Shown: positions 1 through 8,429 of the stretch, one piece after another | Position numbering within the stretch: the first letter of the stretch is position 1 | Layout of the letters: each line of letters begins with the position of its first letter | Assembly: GCF_017353175.1 (NCBI RefSeq) | Contig: NZ_JAFMYW010000008.1 | Coordinates: forward strand, 309,904-373,903 | DNA length: 64,000 bases | Direction: 5' to 3' | From: Fibrella forsythiae | Lineage (GTDB): Bacteria > Bacteroidota > Bacteroidia > Cytophagales > Spirosomataceae | The notes under the pieces: generated by a model | Database searches by the model: none | Told to the model about the DNA's origin: nothing | The model's input: only the letters and a program-made list of their open reading frames with translations | Translations under genes and position numbers: made by a program

Positions 1-417
1 TTTCTTCCGGCAGGGATCCACGCTGTCAAACGTCGCTTTGGCCCGGTAGTCGGGGTCCATGTTGGCCGTGCTTTTGGCGTACGGATCCGTTTTCAGGTAC
101 GTCTGCGGCCCCAGTAAAGGCATGTATTCGGGGTTTTCGGGTGCCAACCGGGCAACTTCCTCAGCCCGACGCACCGTCTTTTCCAGCGAGGCATCATCCA
201 GTTCGTTGATGGTAGCCGTACCCGTTTTTTTGCCGAAAGACGCCGTTACGCCCAGCGATATATTCTCCGACTCACCGCTGGTCGACACCGCATTGCGGGC
301 GTAGCGAATATTACCCCGGCGTCCACCCGACAAGCTCACGCTGAGGTCGTCGGCCTTGGAAAACGAGAGTACTTTATCAATAATTCGTTTTGCTTCTGCT
401 TCTGTTAGAATAGCCAT
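1..417 (-). CDS. PmbA/TldE-like metalloprotease partner, N-terminal part
   Basis: This gene runs off the left edge; 139 codons of its N-terminus are present, starting at the ATG at 417. The translation begins MAILTEAEAKRIIDKVLSFS and contains the N-terminal fold of the TldD/PmbA family, including the stretch RYARNAVSTSGESENISLGV typical of TldE/PmbA-like subunits. In that family a TldD-type subunit carries the zinc site and a TldE/PmbA-type subunit is the partner; the heterodimer cleaves modified peptides. A TldD-type gene lies 110 bp upstream on the same strand, so the two are probably one transcription unit. The subunit assignment is partly from context because the C-terminal half is outside the window. 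Confidence 0.8.
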   Translation of the reverse strand, partial: MAILTEAEAKRIIDKVLSFSKADDLSVSLSGGRRGNIRYARNAVSTSGESENISLGVTASFGKKTGTATINELDDASLEKTVRRAEEVARLAPENPEYMPLLGPQTYLKTDPYAKSTANMDPDYRAKATFDSVDPCRKK

Positions 418-431
418 AACATTTCTGTTGG

Positions 432-518
432 CTGTTTACAGTTTGCTGTTTACAGTTGCTTCGCTTCGGTACGTATCGTGCCATGGCGAAGCAACTGTAA
501 ACAGCAAACTGTAAACAG
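432..518. repeat. Perfect 33-bp inverted repeat between tldD-like and pmbA-like genes
   Basis: Arms at 432-464 and 486-518 are perfect reverse complements, with a 21-base loop. Each arm is itself made of a repeated word (CTGTTTACAG, with 14-bp spacing), and the loop carries GGTACGT. The transcript could fold into a very stable hairpin between two genes of a probable operon. There is no T run on the minus strand directly after the hairpin, so a simple terminator is less likely than an RNA-processing site or a repeat element. Confidence 0.85.
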
Positions 519-527
519 TAAACTTTT

Positions 528-2171
528 TTAGATTCTCCGTCCGGTATTGATTACGTTGACGCCGTTAAAGCGCGTGGTGGGTGAGCCGTGTGATACGGCG
601 CTGACCTGCGAAGGCTGCCCTTTTCCGTCGAAGAACGAGCCGAACGTGCGGTAATCGTCTTTGTCGCAAAGTTGGGCGCAGGAGTTCCAGAACTCCTGCG
701 TGTTGGCCTGATACGCCACGTCGTCGAGCATACCAACGATTTCGCCGTTCTTGATCTCGTAGAAGAGCTGACCGCCAAACTGGAAGTTATACCGCTGTTG
801 ATCAATGGAATACGACCCACGACCGATGATGTAAATGCCTTTATCGACACCTTTGATCATATCGATCACCGACCGTTTTTCGGTGCCGGGTTTTAACGAT
901 ACATTCGGCATCCGCTGGAATTGTACCGAGTCCCAGTTGTCGGCATAGCAGCAACCGTTTGATTCTTTCCCGCCCAGAATAGCCACCTGATCGCGGATAG
1001 CCTGGTAATTGACCAGCACGCCGTTTTTGATCAAATCCCACTCCTTGGCCGGAACACCTTCATCATCGTAGCCAACCGTGCCCAGCGTGTACGGCTGTTT
1101 TTTGTCGGCCACAATGTTGACCAGGTCACTGCCGTATTTAAACGACTTGGTTTTCCATTTATCGAGCGTGGCGAAAGACGTACCTGCGTAGTTGGCTTCG
1201 TAGCCCAGCACCCGGTCAAGCTCCGTTGGGTGACCCACCGATTCGTGGATCGTCAGGCCGAGGTGGTTGGGATCGAGAACAAGGTCGTATTTACCCGCCG
1301 TAACGGTTTTGGCGGTCATCTTCTGTTTCGCCTGCTTGGCGGCCAGCGTCGCATCCTCAACGATGTCGTAGGAGTTACGGTAGCCGACGAGTCCGTTGGG
1401 ACCAGGGATTTTCTCCGAGGCCAGCCCGTCCATGTATTCGTAGCCCATGCCCATCGGTGAGCTGAACGCGTCACGGGTTTTGAACTTCCCGGCGGCCCGG
1501 TCCACGGCCGTTACCGTAAACGTTGGCCAGATCCGGTGAATATCCTGATCGATGTACGACCCGTCTGTCGACGCGAAATATTTCTGCTCATTGATCATGA
1601 ACAGGTTCGACGTCACAAAACCAGCGCCGTTGTCCATGGCGGCGGCGTTCGTTTTCAGCAGCAGATCGATTTTGTCTTTAACCGGAATCTCGAACGCGTT
1701 TTTGACGATCGGCGTTTTCCACGACACCTCGCCAACGCCTTTTTGCGGGGCCAATACTACCGGCTCACTCTGAAGCTTGGCATTTGCTTTAGCAATAGCT
1801 ACGGCTGTTTCGGCGCATTTGGCAATACCGGCGGGCGTTACGTCGCTGGTGGCCGCAAAGCCCCAGGTTCCGTTGGCAATCACCCGAATACCCACACCAA
1901 ACGATTCGGCGTTGCTGATATTCTGTACCTGCTTCTCGCGGGTGAACACGTACTGTTGCAGGTAGCGCCCAATGCGAACGTCGGTGTATGAGGCCCCTTT
2001 ACTCCTGGCAGCGTTGAGCGCAATGTCGGCCAGTCGTTTTTTGGTAGCCACATCCACGCCGGGTTCAAGCAGCCGTTCTACCGATACCGTATTCCCGTAA
2101 ACGGGCACGCCACCGACCAGCAGCCCCCCAACACCCAGTCCAGACAAGTTGATGAAGTTACGTCTATTCAT
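528..2171 (-). CDS. TldD-like metalloprotease with Tat-like signal
   Basis: The 547-residue product belongs to the TldD/PmbA family. The zinc motif HExxxH is visible as HESVGH at about residues 309-314, which marks it as the catalytic (TldD-type) subunit. The N-terminus MNRRNFINLSGLGVGGLLVG has a twin-arginine-like RR followed by a hydrophobic stretch, so export by Tat is likely; cytosolic TldD of E. coli lacks this. The partner subunit gene follows downstream on the same strand. Substrate is not visible; family members process microcin or peptide precursors. The start at 2171 is the only one that keeps the signal. Confidence 0.88.
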   Translation of the reverse strand: MNRRNFINLSGLGVGGLLVGGVPVYGNTVSVERLLEPGVDVATKKRLADIALNAARSKGASYTDVRIGRYLQQYVFTREKQVQNISNAESFGVGIRVIANGTWGFAATSDVTPAGIAKCAETAVAIAKANAKLQSEPVVLAPQKGVGEVSWKTPIVKNAFEIPVKDKIDLLLKTNAAAMDNGAGFVTSNLFMINEQKYFASTDGSYIDQDIHRIWPTFTVTAVDRAAGKFKTRDAFSSPMGMGYEYMDGLASEKIPGPNGLVGYRNSYDIVEDATLAAKQAKQKMTAKTVTAGKYDLVLDPNHLGLTIHESVGHPTELDRVLGYEANYAGTSFATLDKWKTKSFKYGSDLVNIVADKKQPYTLGTVGYDDEGVPAKEWDLIKNGVLVNYQAIRDQVAILGGKESNGCCYADNWDSVQFQRMPNVSLKPGTEKRSVIDMIKGVDKGIYIIGRGSYSIDQQRYNFQFGGQLFYEIKNGEIVGMLDDVAYQANTQEFWNSCAQLCDKDDYRTFGSFFDGKGQPSQVSAVSHGSPTTRFNGVNVINTGRRI

Positions 2172-2397
2172 ATAATGAAGATAATATTGGATTATTGGGC
2201 AAACGCGCTAAAAAGCAGCACAATCTACTGCCTACACGCGCTACAGACAACTTTTTGTGACGAATGGCCGTATAAAAAAGGCATATAACAAAAAGAGGCG
2301 GCGTGTGCGGCACACACCTGTATAGTGGAACGCTAGTGTCTTTTGCTCAACTCATCAATTCTCACTAACTTGATTACTCATTCAACAAGAGGAATGT

Positions 2398-3027
2398 ATG
2401 ACTGCGATTGCCGACAAACAGACACGTACCCAACCGCGCCGCTCATCAAAGCGCAACGTACCTGCTGCGCTTATCTACGAGCAGTGGGTAGGGAAGCCTG
2501 TCTATTACAAAGGCTACCGCGATGTGCTGGCGGGGAAGAAGACCATCGAAGAAGTTATGTCATGCTCCGATTTACAGGGCGTCTTGGTAGCGCTGCTAAC
2601 CGGTTATTTGTATGGTCAGATTGACCGTAAGCAATATCTCTTAGCCACGAATGAAATTGGCTTACATCTCGCTTTAAATGACAACCTCTGTAACGATGTC
2701 GTTATTTATGAGAAGGCAAAAATGGACAAACTACGTGGAAAGTACTTCGACATTCCACCCAAAATTGTCATTGAAGTAGACATCAAGGCTGATGTATCTG
2801 GGTTTGAGAACGGGGCTGATGGGTACGTCATGCAGAAAGCCCGAAAATTGCTCGACTTCGGCGTCGAACGGATCTTCTGGATTATCACGAGCATGCAAAA
2901 AGTCTACGTTATTGACCGCAACGACCCCACCTGGCACATCGTCGACTGGTCAACGTCTATTTCTGTTCTGGATGACTGCCCACTCAACATCAAGCAGTTG
3001 CTGGACGAGGAGGAGATTGAGTATTAA
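2398..3027 (+). CDS. Uma2 family (DUF820) putative endonuclease
   Basis: This 209-residue protein matches the Uma2 family, a PD-(D/E)XK-type nuclease fold that is widespread and often multicopy in cyanobacteria and Cytophagales. Supporting stretches are NDVVIYEK (the motif Asp), PPKIVIEVDIKAD (the E-x-K-like strand) and VERIFWIIT near the C-terminus. The start ATG at 2398 follows a purine-rich ribosome-binding sequence (AAGAGGAA). Its real substrate is unknown; the endonuclease label is a fold prediction. A degraded Uma2 copy lies about 400 bp downstream on the other strand. Confidence 0.82.
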   Translation: MTAIADKQTRTQPRRSSKRNVPAALIYEQWVGKPVYYKGYRDVLAGKKTIEEVMSCSDLQGVLVALLTGYLYGQIDRKQYLLATNEIGLHLALNDNLCNDVVIYEKAKMDKLRGKYFDIPPKIVIEVDIKADVSGFENGADGYVMQKARKLLDFGVERIFWIITSMQKVYVIDRNDPTWHIVDWSTSISVLDDCPLNIKQLLDEEEIEY

Positions 3028-3411
3028 CTCCCTTGTAAGTGCCAGGCTACGGCTGGCTTTACTGATTCTGTTACTCTCTGTAAGCATGCATGGCCAGTGT
3101 GCGCATGTACAAAATAGAGTATACACAGTCGTGAAAAGAACCCTGAATTTCCGGGTGGGCAAGCAGCGATGTATGCCTGGCTCGGTAGCAATCTGCGTTT
3201 TCCAGAACGCCCCTATGAGTATGTTGGAAAGATGGTTATTGGCTTCACGGTGAGCCAAACAGGGCATGTGCGTGATATTGATCTTGTACGACTACAGGCA
3301 GCCAGCAAACGTTACGTCATCTCAGTGTTCAAAAGAATGCCGCGCTGGAAACCCGGTTTCCATAAAGGGAAGCCTGTCATCGTGCGCTATTACTTACCCA
3401 TAAACATTTAA
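3017..3411 (+). pseudogene. TonB C-terminal domain protein, broken by a 1-base deletion
   Basis: The 3' part (from about 3133) reads EKNPEFPGGQAAMYAWLGSN and continues to a TonB_C-like end at 3411. That is the usual opening of energy-transducer TonB C-terminal domains in Bacteroidetes. The matching signal peptide and the lead-in RVYTVV are present just upstream but in another frame (SARLRLALLILLLSVS, about 3038-3085). Restoring one G near 3132-3134 joins the two frames into one continuous protein. A TTG at 3017, three bases after AGGAGG at 3008-3013, could start it inside the end of the Uma2 gene. A sequencing error could give the same picture. Confidence 0.7.
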
Positions 3412-3428
3412 CGTGAGTAGCGTATAAC

Positions 3429-3915
3429 TTACCACATCAATCGATCTACACCCATTTCTAACCCTAAAACCGGATCTTGCAGCAGGCCGTTTGGGTACGT
3501 TAGCTGAGTGCCATCTGGTAATAGAATCTGAACGAGATGAAGCAATGGAACAATGAGCTACACTGCTTTTACACCAGCCGGAAAGTAGACCTTGAATGCT
3601 TTGTTTGTCAGTTAGGTCAGATAAACCCTGTTTGGGAGACAGTACTTCAACGGCAATTAAAGGCGGCTGGGTAAAGTAGATTATATGGTTGAACCAGTCG
3701 TTCCCGATTTTAGCGTAGATGGGTATGTCAGGCTTGCATTTACTTGTTGATCATTCTAATTCCAGTTCTGGGAGAACATCATACTCAGTATCACATCAGT
3801 CAAGAGCAACGCATATCCGGCCAATCAGTTTTGAATGATTTACAGATTGCAGCGGCGAACCGATTACATCTTCAGATTGAAACTTCTCAGTTAGGTCAAC
3901 AACAGGTGTTTCCAT
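3429..3915 (-). pseudogene. Uma2 family pseudogene
   Basis: Read on the minus strand from an ATG at 3915, the sequence gives METPVVDLTEKFQSEDVIG, then CDTEYDVLPELELE, KPDIPIYAK and PPLIAVEVLSPKQGLSDLT, all typical of a Uma2 nuclease. The frame is interrupted by two TGA codons. A one-base frameshift follows at about 3589, after which the reading continues as FPAGVKAV, a TAG, then LIVPLLHLVQILLPDGTQL and a natural end GVDRLMW. At least four lesions are present, so it is dead. It is a diverged copy, not a duplicate, of the intact Uma2 gene at 2398. Confidence 0.82.
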
Positions 3916-4090
3916 AGCACGAGGTGAGTTTTACCGAAGATACCCGAAAGCCTAAAATCGATTCACCATCCTTGAAGATTGTACACTGACTGTAGAATTT
4001 TCAAGGATAACTGCTGACAGCGAGTAAAACGTATAGCGTCATTCGGCTCAACAACGTACTATCCTGTCGGCGTACTACATCTGGCCTGAC
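3916..4090. other. Intergenic stretch with a small imperfect hairpin
   Basis: No gene is visible here. There is an inverted repeat with arms 3968-3980 and 3996-4008 (12 of 13 bases pair) and a 15-base loop. It has no adjacent T run on either side, and its role is unknown. Confidence 0.4.
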
Positions 4091-5428
4091 TCACCCGTCA
4101 ATGCCGTACTCCTGAATCTTGCGATAAAGGGTTGTCAGTCCGATGCCGAGGAGGCGGGCGGCTTCGGGTTTCTGACCGTTGGTGTGGCGAAGAACGTACC
4201 TAATGTGCTGTTTTTCAACCGTGGCCAGATCGAATGTACCTACCGACGAGGTTCCGCCCGTTTGCAGATCGAAGGGCAGGGTGTCGGGCATTAGTTCGGT
4301 CGTGTCAGATAGGATCACGGCGCGCTCGATCACGTTTTTCAGCTCGCGGATGTTGCCCTTCCAGGTATGTTGCCGGAGCTTCTGCACAAAGGCAGGGCTG
4401 AGTTGTAGCGCGCGTTTGCCCACTTTGGCACCTACTTGCCGGGCAAATTGAGCGGCCAGTTCGGCAATGTCCTGCGGGCGGTCGCGGAGGGGTGGCAGTT
4501 CGATGGTGAACACCGAGAGGCGGTAATACAGGTCGAGGCGAAACTGGCCGGCCGCGGCTTCCTGTTCCAGGCTCCGGTTGGTGGCGGCAATGACCCGCAC
4601 ATCGGTTTTAGTGGGCTTGGTATCGCCTACGCGCAAAAACTCGTGGGTTTCCAGCACGCGCAGCAGTTTAGCCTGCAGATCGAGCGGCATTTCGCCAATT
4701 TCGTCCAGGAAAATGGTGCCTTTGTTAGCTTCGGCAAACAGCCCTTTCTGGTCGCGGCTGGCCCCGGTAAATGCCCCGGCACGATGGCCAAACAGTTCAC
4801 TTTCCAGAATATCCTTCCCCAGCGCGCCGCAGTTGATGGCCACGAACGTACCTGAGCGGCGCAGACTGGCCCCATGAATCGCCTGCGCAAATACTTCCTT
4901 CCCGGTGCCGGTTTCGCCCGTCAGCAGAACGGTGGTGTCAGTCACGGCCACGCGTTGCGCCAATGAAATCGCCTGTTTAATGGCAGCAGATGTACCTATG
5001 ATCCTGGCGAAGTCGGTTCGTTCGCTAATCTGCGCCTCCAGCTGACGTACCCGGAACTGCAGTTGCGCTTTCTCGACCGCCCGGCTCACCAGCGGAATGA
5101 TCCGGTCGTTGTCATCGCCTTTGGTGATGTAGTCGAAGGCACCGTTTTTGATGGCCGTCACCCCGTCGGCAATGGTCCCGTAGGCGGTTAGCACGATGAT
5201 TTCGGTGGCGGGGTAAAGTTGCTTGATCTGCGCGGCCAGTTCTATGCCGTTTCTATCGGGCAATTTTACATCGCTCAGTACCACGTGAACCTCTTCCCGT
5301 TCCAGTATTTTCAGCCCTGATCGGGCGTTTTCGGCCTCCAGCACCGTGTAGCCTTCAAGGCTCAGGATCCGGGCCAGCAAGCCGCGAAGCCGGGCTTCAT
5401 CGTCAATAATCAGGAGAGTAGCGGGCAT
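4091..5428 (-). CDS. NtrC-family sigma-54 dependent response regulator
   Basis: The 445-residue protein has a receiver domain (about 1-120, phosphoacceptor Asp53 in LSDVKLP) and a sigma-54 AAA+ domain (about 140-375). The AAA+ domain has Walker A GETGTGKE at 171-178, the sigma-54 contact loop GAFTGA at 218-223 and Walker B IFLDEIGE. A C-terminal Fis-type helix-turn-helix follows (about 408-443, ending in AARLLGIGLTTLYRKIQEYG). It should activate sigma-54 promoters after phosphorylation. No sensor kinase gene is adjacent in the window, so its partner is elsewhere or it is an orphan regulator. Confidence 0.95.
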   Translation of the reverse strand: MPATLLIIDDEARLRGLLARILSLEGYTVLEAENARSGLKILEREEVHVVLSDVKLPDRNGIELAAQIKQLYPATEIIVLTAYGTIADGVTAIKNGAFDYITKGDDNDRIIPLVSRAVEKAQLQFRVRQLEAQISERTDFARIIGTSAAIKQAISLAQRVAVTDTTVLLTGETGTGKEVFAQAIHGASLRRSGTFVAINCGALGKDILESELFGHRAGAFTGASRDQKGLFAEANKGTIFLDEIGEMPLDLQAKLLRVLETHEFLRVGDTKPTKTDVRVIAATNRSLEQEAAAGQFRLDLYYRLSVFTIELPPLRDRPQDIAELAAQFARQVGAKVGKRALQLSPAFVQKLRQHTWKGNIRELKNVIERAVILSDTTELMPDTLPFDLQTGGTSSVGTFDLATVEKQHIRYVLRHTNGQKPEAARLLGIGLTTLYRKIQEYGIDG

Positions 5429-5464
5429 AGGACAAACGCTGAAGGCAATGCCAAAATTGAATTA

Positions 5465-5501
5465 AAAAAGCCGTGCCCACTAACGATGGGCACGGCTTTT
5501 T
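5465..5501 (-). terminator. Bidirectional-looking intrinsic terminator
   Basis: Perfect 15-bp arms at 5465-5479 and 5487-5501 (AAAAAGCCGTGCCCA and its complement) flank a 7-base loop. The A/T ends give a U run in either direction. On the minus strand it lies just after the lipoprotein gene ending at 5530. Confidence 0.85.
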
Positions 5502-5529
5502 ATAAAAAACCGGGTGATCGGCCGTCTGG

Positions 5530-5925
5530 TCAGTCACCAATGGTAGCATCATCAGCCCGTTTTTTGGCCCGTTTCCGGGCTATTGTACTATCCTGGCTCG
5601 CATTAATTGATGGCTTCTGCATCTTGTAATTACGGTTGGCCAGTTCTTCGTTCAGCGTATGCGGCACCGTTACCCCGCCAACCGGTGGCTGACCTGGCAC
5701 CTGCGTTTTATAGTTGGCCAGGCGGCTGTCCTGCATCGAAGGCGTCTGCACGGTTACGCCCTCTTTGCTTTCCCAGTTCCGGGCTGTTACCGCCTTGTTC
5801 GGGTGTTTGTAATTGTGTGTCGAATAGGTTGGATCCTTGCGAAGCTTCGAATCATCCTGCGCCCTGGTGGGGGCAGAACAGGCCAACAGGCCGAGGCCTA
5901 TCAGCAGGGTGGATATCGATTTCAT
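5530..5925 (-). CDS. Small hypothetical lipoprotein
   Basis: This gives about 131 residues from the ATG at 5925. I prefer that start to an upstream one at 5973 because it begins directly with a lipoprotein signal, MKSISTLLIGLGLLACSAPT, with lipobox LLAC. The mature protein is short, polar, and rich in Asn, Lys, Thr and Gln, and ends in a basic stretch (ARKRAKKRADD). I do not recognise a family. It is probably exported and membrane-anchored. It has its own terminator at 5465-5501. Confidence 0.65.
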   Translation of the reverse strand: MKSISTLLIGLGLLACSAPTRAQDDSKLRKDPTYSTHNYKHPNKAVTARNWESKEGVTVQTPSMQDSRLANYKTQVPGQPPVGGVTVPHTLNEELANRNYKMQKPSINASQDSTIARKRAKKRADDATIGD

Positions 5926-6415
5926 GACGTTCTGTGGTTTTGTTGACGACAAACTTAGTTTGTCTTGTTTCACTTAAAAACACCCGGTAGAACCACTCTG
6001 TTTCAGCACCCAATCCTACTATTTTACCTCGTTTTGTTTATATTGTAATAGGCCGACATTCGTTCTCCTTTTTGCGATAACACTATATAATCCAATACTC
6101 ATTACGCATTTTTACCGAATAAAATTTCCTCATTAGAATTTGCTTAGAAAGCTCACCTTTTGCCTGTTGGGTGTTCGAACCGGGTGTTGTTTAATCGTAT
6201 CATTTACTTGTGCAGTGCCCTCGAATTCGGCTAGCTTTGTTAGATAAACAGGCAAAGTGATTCGTCCTGGTTTACTTGATAACCTGTCGTATACCCTTCA
6301 TTTTACTAAATCATACGCTATTGTTTGCTTACCATAAGCCATTTTTTCCTTAAAAAAGTACCATCATCTTGTATATTGAAGCGTAAGCTTAACTGGTAAC
6401 CATTCTTGACAGTCG
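5926..6415. other. 490-bp AT-rich divergent promoter region
   Basis: No open gene is visible between the divergent lipoprotein gene and the sigma factor gene. It is AT-rich (especially 6030-6130 and 6290-6380) and must carry the promoters for both. The Bacteroidetes -7 element resembles TAnnTTTG; TATATTGA near 6371-6378 is an imperfect match ahead of the sigma factor start. I could not assign a clear -33 partner. Confidence 0.35.
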
Positions 6416-7018
6416 ATGTCGACCGATAAACTCAACACTAACGTAGACGATTGCCAGCTATGGAACGATTTCCGGGCAGGCGACCGGGTTGCGTTTGCCC
6501 AGTTATACGAGCGATATGTAACGGTGCTGTACAATTATGGCTTTCACATGGTTACCGATTCAGATTTGGTAGAGGATGCCATTCAGGAACTGTTCATTGA
6601 CTTATGGCGGCTCAGAACAACCCTGTCTCCAACAACTTCCGTTAAATTTTACCTTTACCGGGCTATGCGCCGCCGAATCCGTGTAAGTATCGACGCACAA
6701 CAGCATATGGTGCCCGTCAATGATATGTTTGCGACGGCAGCGCTCCCTTTAACTCCTCCCTGTGAGGCCGAATACATTCTGCAGGAACAGCAGGAATTGG
6801 ATCTGCAACGCCTGCATCAGGTCTTGCCGCAGTTACCGCCCCGCCAATATGAAGTGATTCGCCTTCGTTTCTTCGACAATTTTTCCTGGGATGAAATTGC
6901 GGCCATCATGCAGATGAATGAGCAATCGGTCCGAAACCTGGTTCAGCGGGCTATCAGGAAGCTGCGCGAACTGTTCGGGATACTGTTCATGATTGCCTTG
7001 TGGGCTATTCTCAGTTGA
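6416..7018 (+). CDS. ECF (FecI-like) RNA polymerase sigma factor
   Basis: The 200-residue protein has region 2 (QLYERYVTVLYNYGFHMVTD with DAIQELFIDLW, about 28-70) and region 4 (LPPRQYEVIRLRFFDNFSWD then the helix-turn-helix EIAAIMQMNEQSVRNLVQRA, about 135-190). It is the usual Bacteroidetes FecI-like type. The C-terminus ends in a hydrophobic stretch (LFGILFMIALWAIL), common in this group. A FecR gene follows 121 bp downstream and then susC/susD, so it probably directs transcription of that locus when freed by FecR. The start ATG at 6416 overlaps no other gene. Confidence 0.93.
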   Translation: MSTDKLNTNVDDCQLWNDFRAGDRVAFAQLYERYVTVLYNYGFHMVTDSDLVEDAIQELFIDLWRLRTTLSPTTSVKFYLYRAMRRRIRVSIDAQQHMVPVNDMFATAALPLTPPCEAEYILQEQQELDLQRLHQVLPQLPPRQYEVIRLRFFDNFSWDEIAAIMQMNEQSVRNLVQRAIRKLRELFGILFMIALWAILS

Positions 7019-7139
7019 CACTATACGATGAATTTATTTTCATCGGAAGTGAGTTAAAACCAATTTTTCCCCCTTTAGTACTATCAAACCGCCGAAAAGG
7101 CATCCAACTTCCTGATGCAGCAGGGCGGATTTGATACGG

Positions 7140-8237
7140 ATGAACTACGAAAATTACGAAGCTGACGAGTTTTTGCTCGACAGCCAGTTCGTTGATTGGG
7201 TCAAGACAGGACAGCACGATGCATTCTGGCAGGAGTTCCTGCATCTCCACCCTGCTCAACGTCCCACGGTCGATCAGGCCAGAGCAATCATACAGGCCAC
7301 AGCTACCCTACCGTTGATCGCGCCTACAGGCGAACAGATTCGGCAGATGTGGCAAACGGTTGAGCAGTCGATTCAAGAGCAGCCTACCGAACCGATCATA
7401 AAACCACTTTGGTCGGCACGTACCTGGCTTTACTGGGCGGCGGCATCGGTCATCCTCCTCGTAATCGGCACGGTGTGGTACACCAGTCAGCCAACCTCAG
7501 TCACGTATAGTCAGCTCGTTACGCAGTCGGCGGTAGCCTTGCAGGAGGTGGTGAATACAGGCACGACGCCCAAACTGGTCAGGCTACCCGATGGCAGCAC
7601 AGTTCGACTCGAGACCAACAGCCGCCTGAGCTACCCGGCTTCGTTCACCGCATTGGCCCGGCGGGAAGTCTATCTGTCTGGGAAAGCTTATTTCGACGTG
7701 GCCCGCAATGCCAAACAACCGTTTCTGGTCTATGCCAATGAGTTGATCACGAAAGTGCTGGGCACCAGTTTTACCATCGATGCCCCCGAAGGCAATCAGC
7801 GTATAACGGTCGACGTGCGAACGGGTCGGGTTGCGGTATTCACGCAGTATGACCCCCAGATTACCGAAAAACAGACTAATCAGCTAGTGTCGGGTCTAGT
7901 GGTCACGGCCAATCAGCACATTACGTTCAGCCGCGAAACGAAGCAGCTGGCTAAATCGCTGGTCGACCAGCCGGCTTTGCTGCCAACGGTACCTCCCACT
8001 ACTTCTTTCGATTTCGATGAAACGCCGGCACCTGTCATCTTCAACGCGCTCGAAAAGGCCTACGGCGTAGAGATCGTCTACGATGCCGAGCTGCTGAGCA
8101 ATTGTCGCCTCACCGCCTCGCTGACCAACGAGTCCCTGTTCGATAAGGTCCGACTGGTCTGTCAGGGTCTCGATGCGACCTACGAAGTCATTGACACGCG
8201 AATTATTATTTCCGCCAAAGGCTGTAGTACTCCTTAA
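7140..8237 (+). CDS. FecR family anti-sigma factor
   Basis: From the ATG at 7140 (a TTG three codons earlier is possible) the product is about 365 residues. It has an N-terminal cytoplasmic sigma-binding region and one transmembrane helix (about 95-114, YWAAASVILLVIGTVW). A periplasmic FecR domain follows (LVRLPDGSTVRLETNSRLSY and YLSGKAYFDVA), then a C-terminal DUF4974-type domain (FDFDETPAPVIFNALEKAYG). It should hold the ECF sigma factor at the membrane and receive a signal from the STN domain of the SusC protein encoded next. Confidence 0.93.
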   Translation: MNYENYEADEFLLDSQFVDWVKTGQHDAFWQEFLHLHPAQRPTVDQARAIIQATATLPLIAPTGEQIRQMWQTVEQSIQEQPTEPIIKPLWSARTWLYWAAASVILLVIGTVWYTSQPTSVTYSQLVTQSAVALQEVVNTGTTPKLVRLPDGSTVRLETNSRLSYPASFTALARREVYLSGKAYFDVARNAKQPFLVYANELITKVLGTSFTIDAPEGNQRITVDVRTGRVAVFTQYDPQITEKQTNQLVSGLVVTANQHITFSRETKQLAKSLVDQPALLPTVPPTTSFDFDETPAPVIFNALEKAYGVEIVYDAELLSNCRLTASLTNESLFDKVRLVCQGLDATYEVIDTRIIISAKGCSTP

Positions 8238-8429
8238 CCTTTAACCCCGTTCACGCCGATGAGACTTCCCTCAGGATAAACCGAAAAAGGCCAGCCATGC
8301 GCCACACAGCTGACCTTTCCCCGATTACCTCCCTACACGATTGCCATCGTTTTAGCCAACTCCGGACAGAGACTGGCTGGGAGATTTTTGCCTTCCGTTG
8401 AATAGCACCCCAAAAGACACATTAAAACT

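Noticed and set aside
1536..1991. Open frame of 151 codons opposite the TldD-like gene
   Set aside because: It is antisense to conserved TldD sequence, with no ribosome-binding site or recognisable motif.
3128..3142. Programmed -1 frameshifting in the TonB gene
   Set aside because: No classical slippery heptamer with both tRNAs re-pairing is present, and no clear downstream stimulatory structure was found. A simple one-base deletion or a sequencing error explains the data better.
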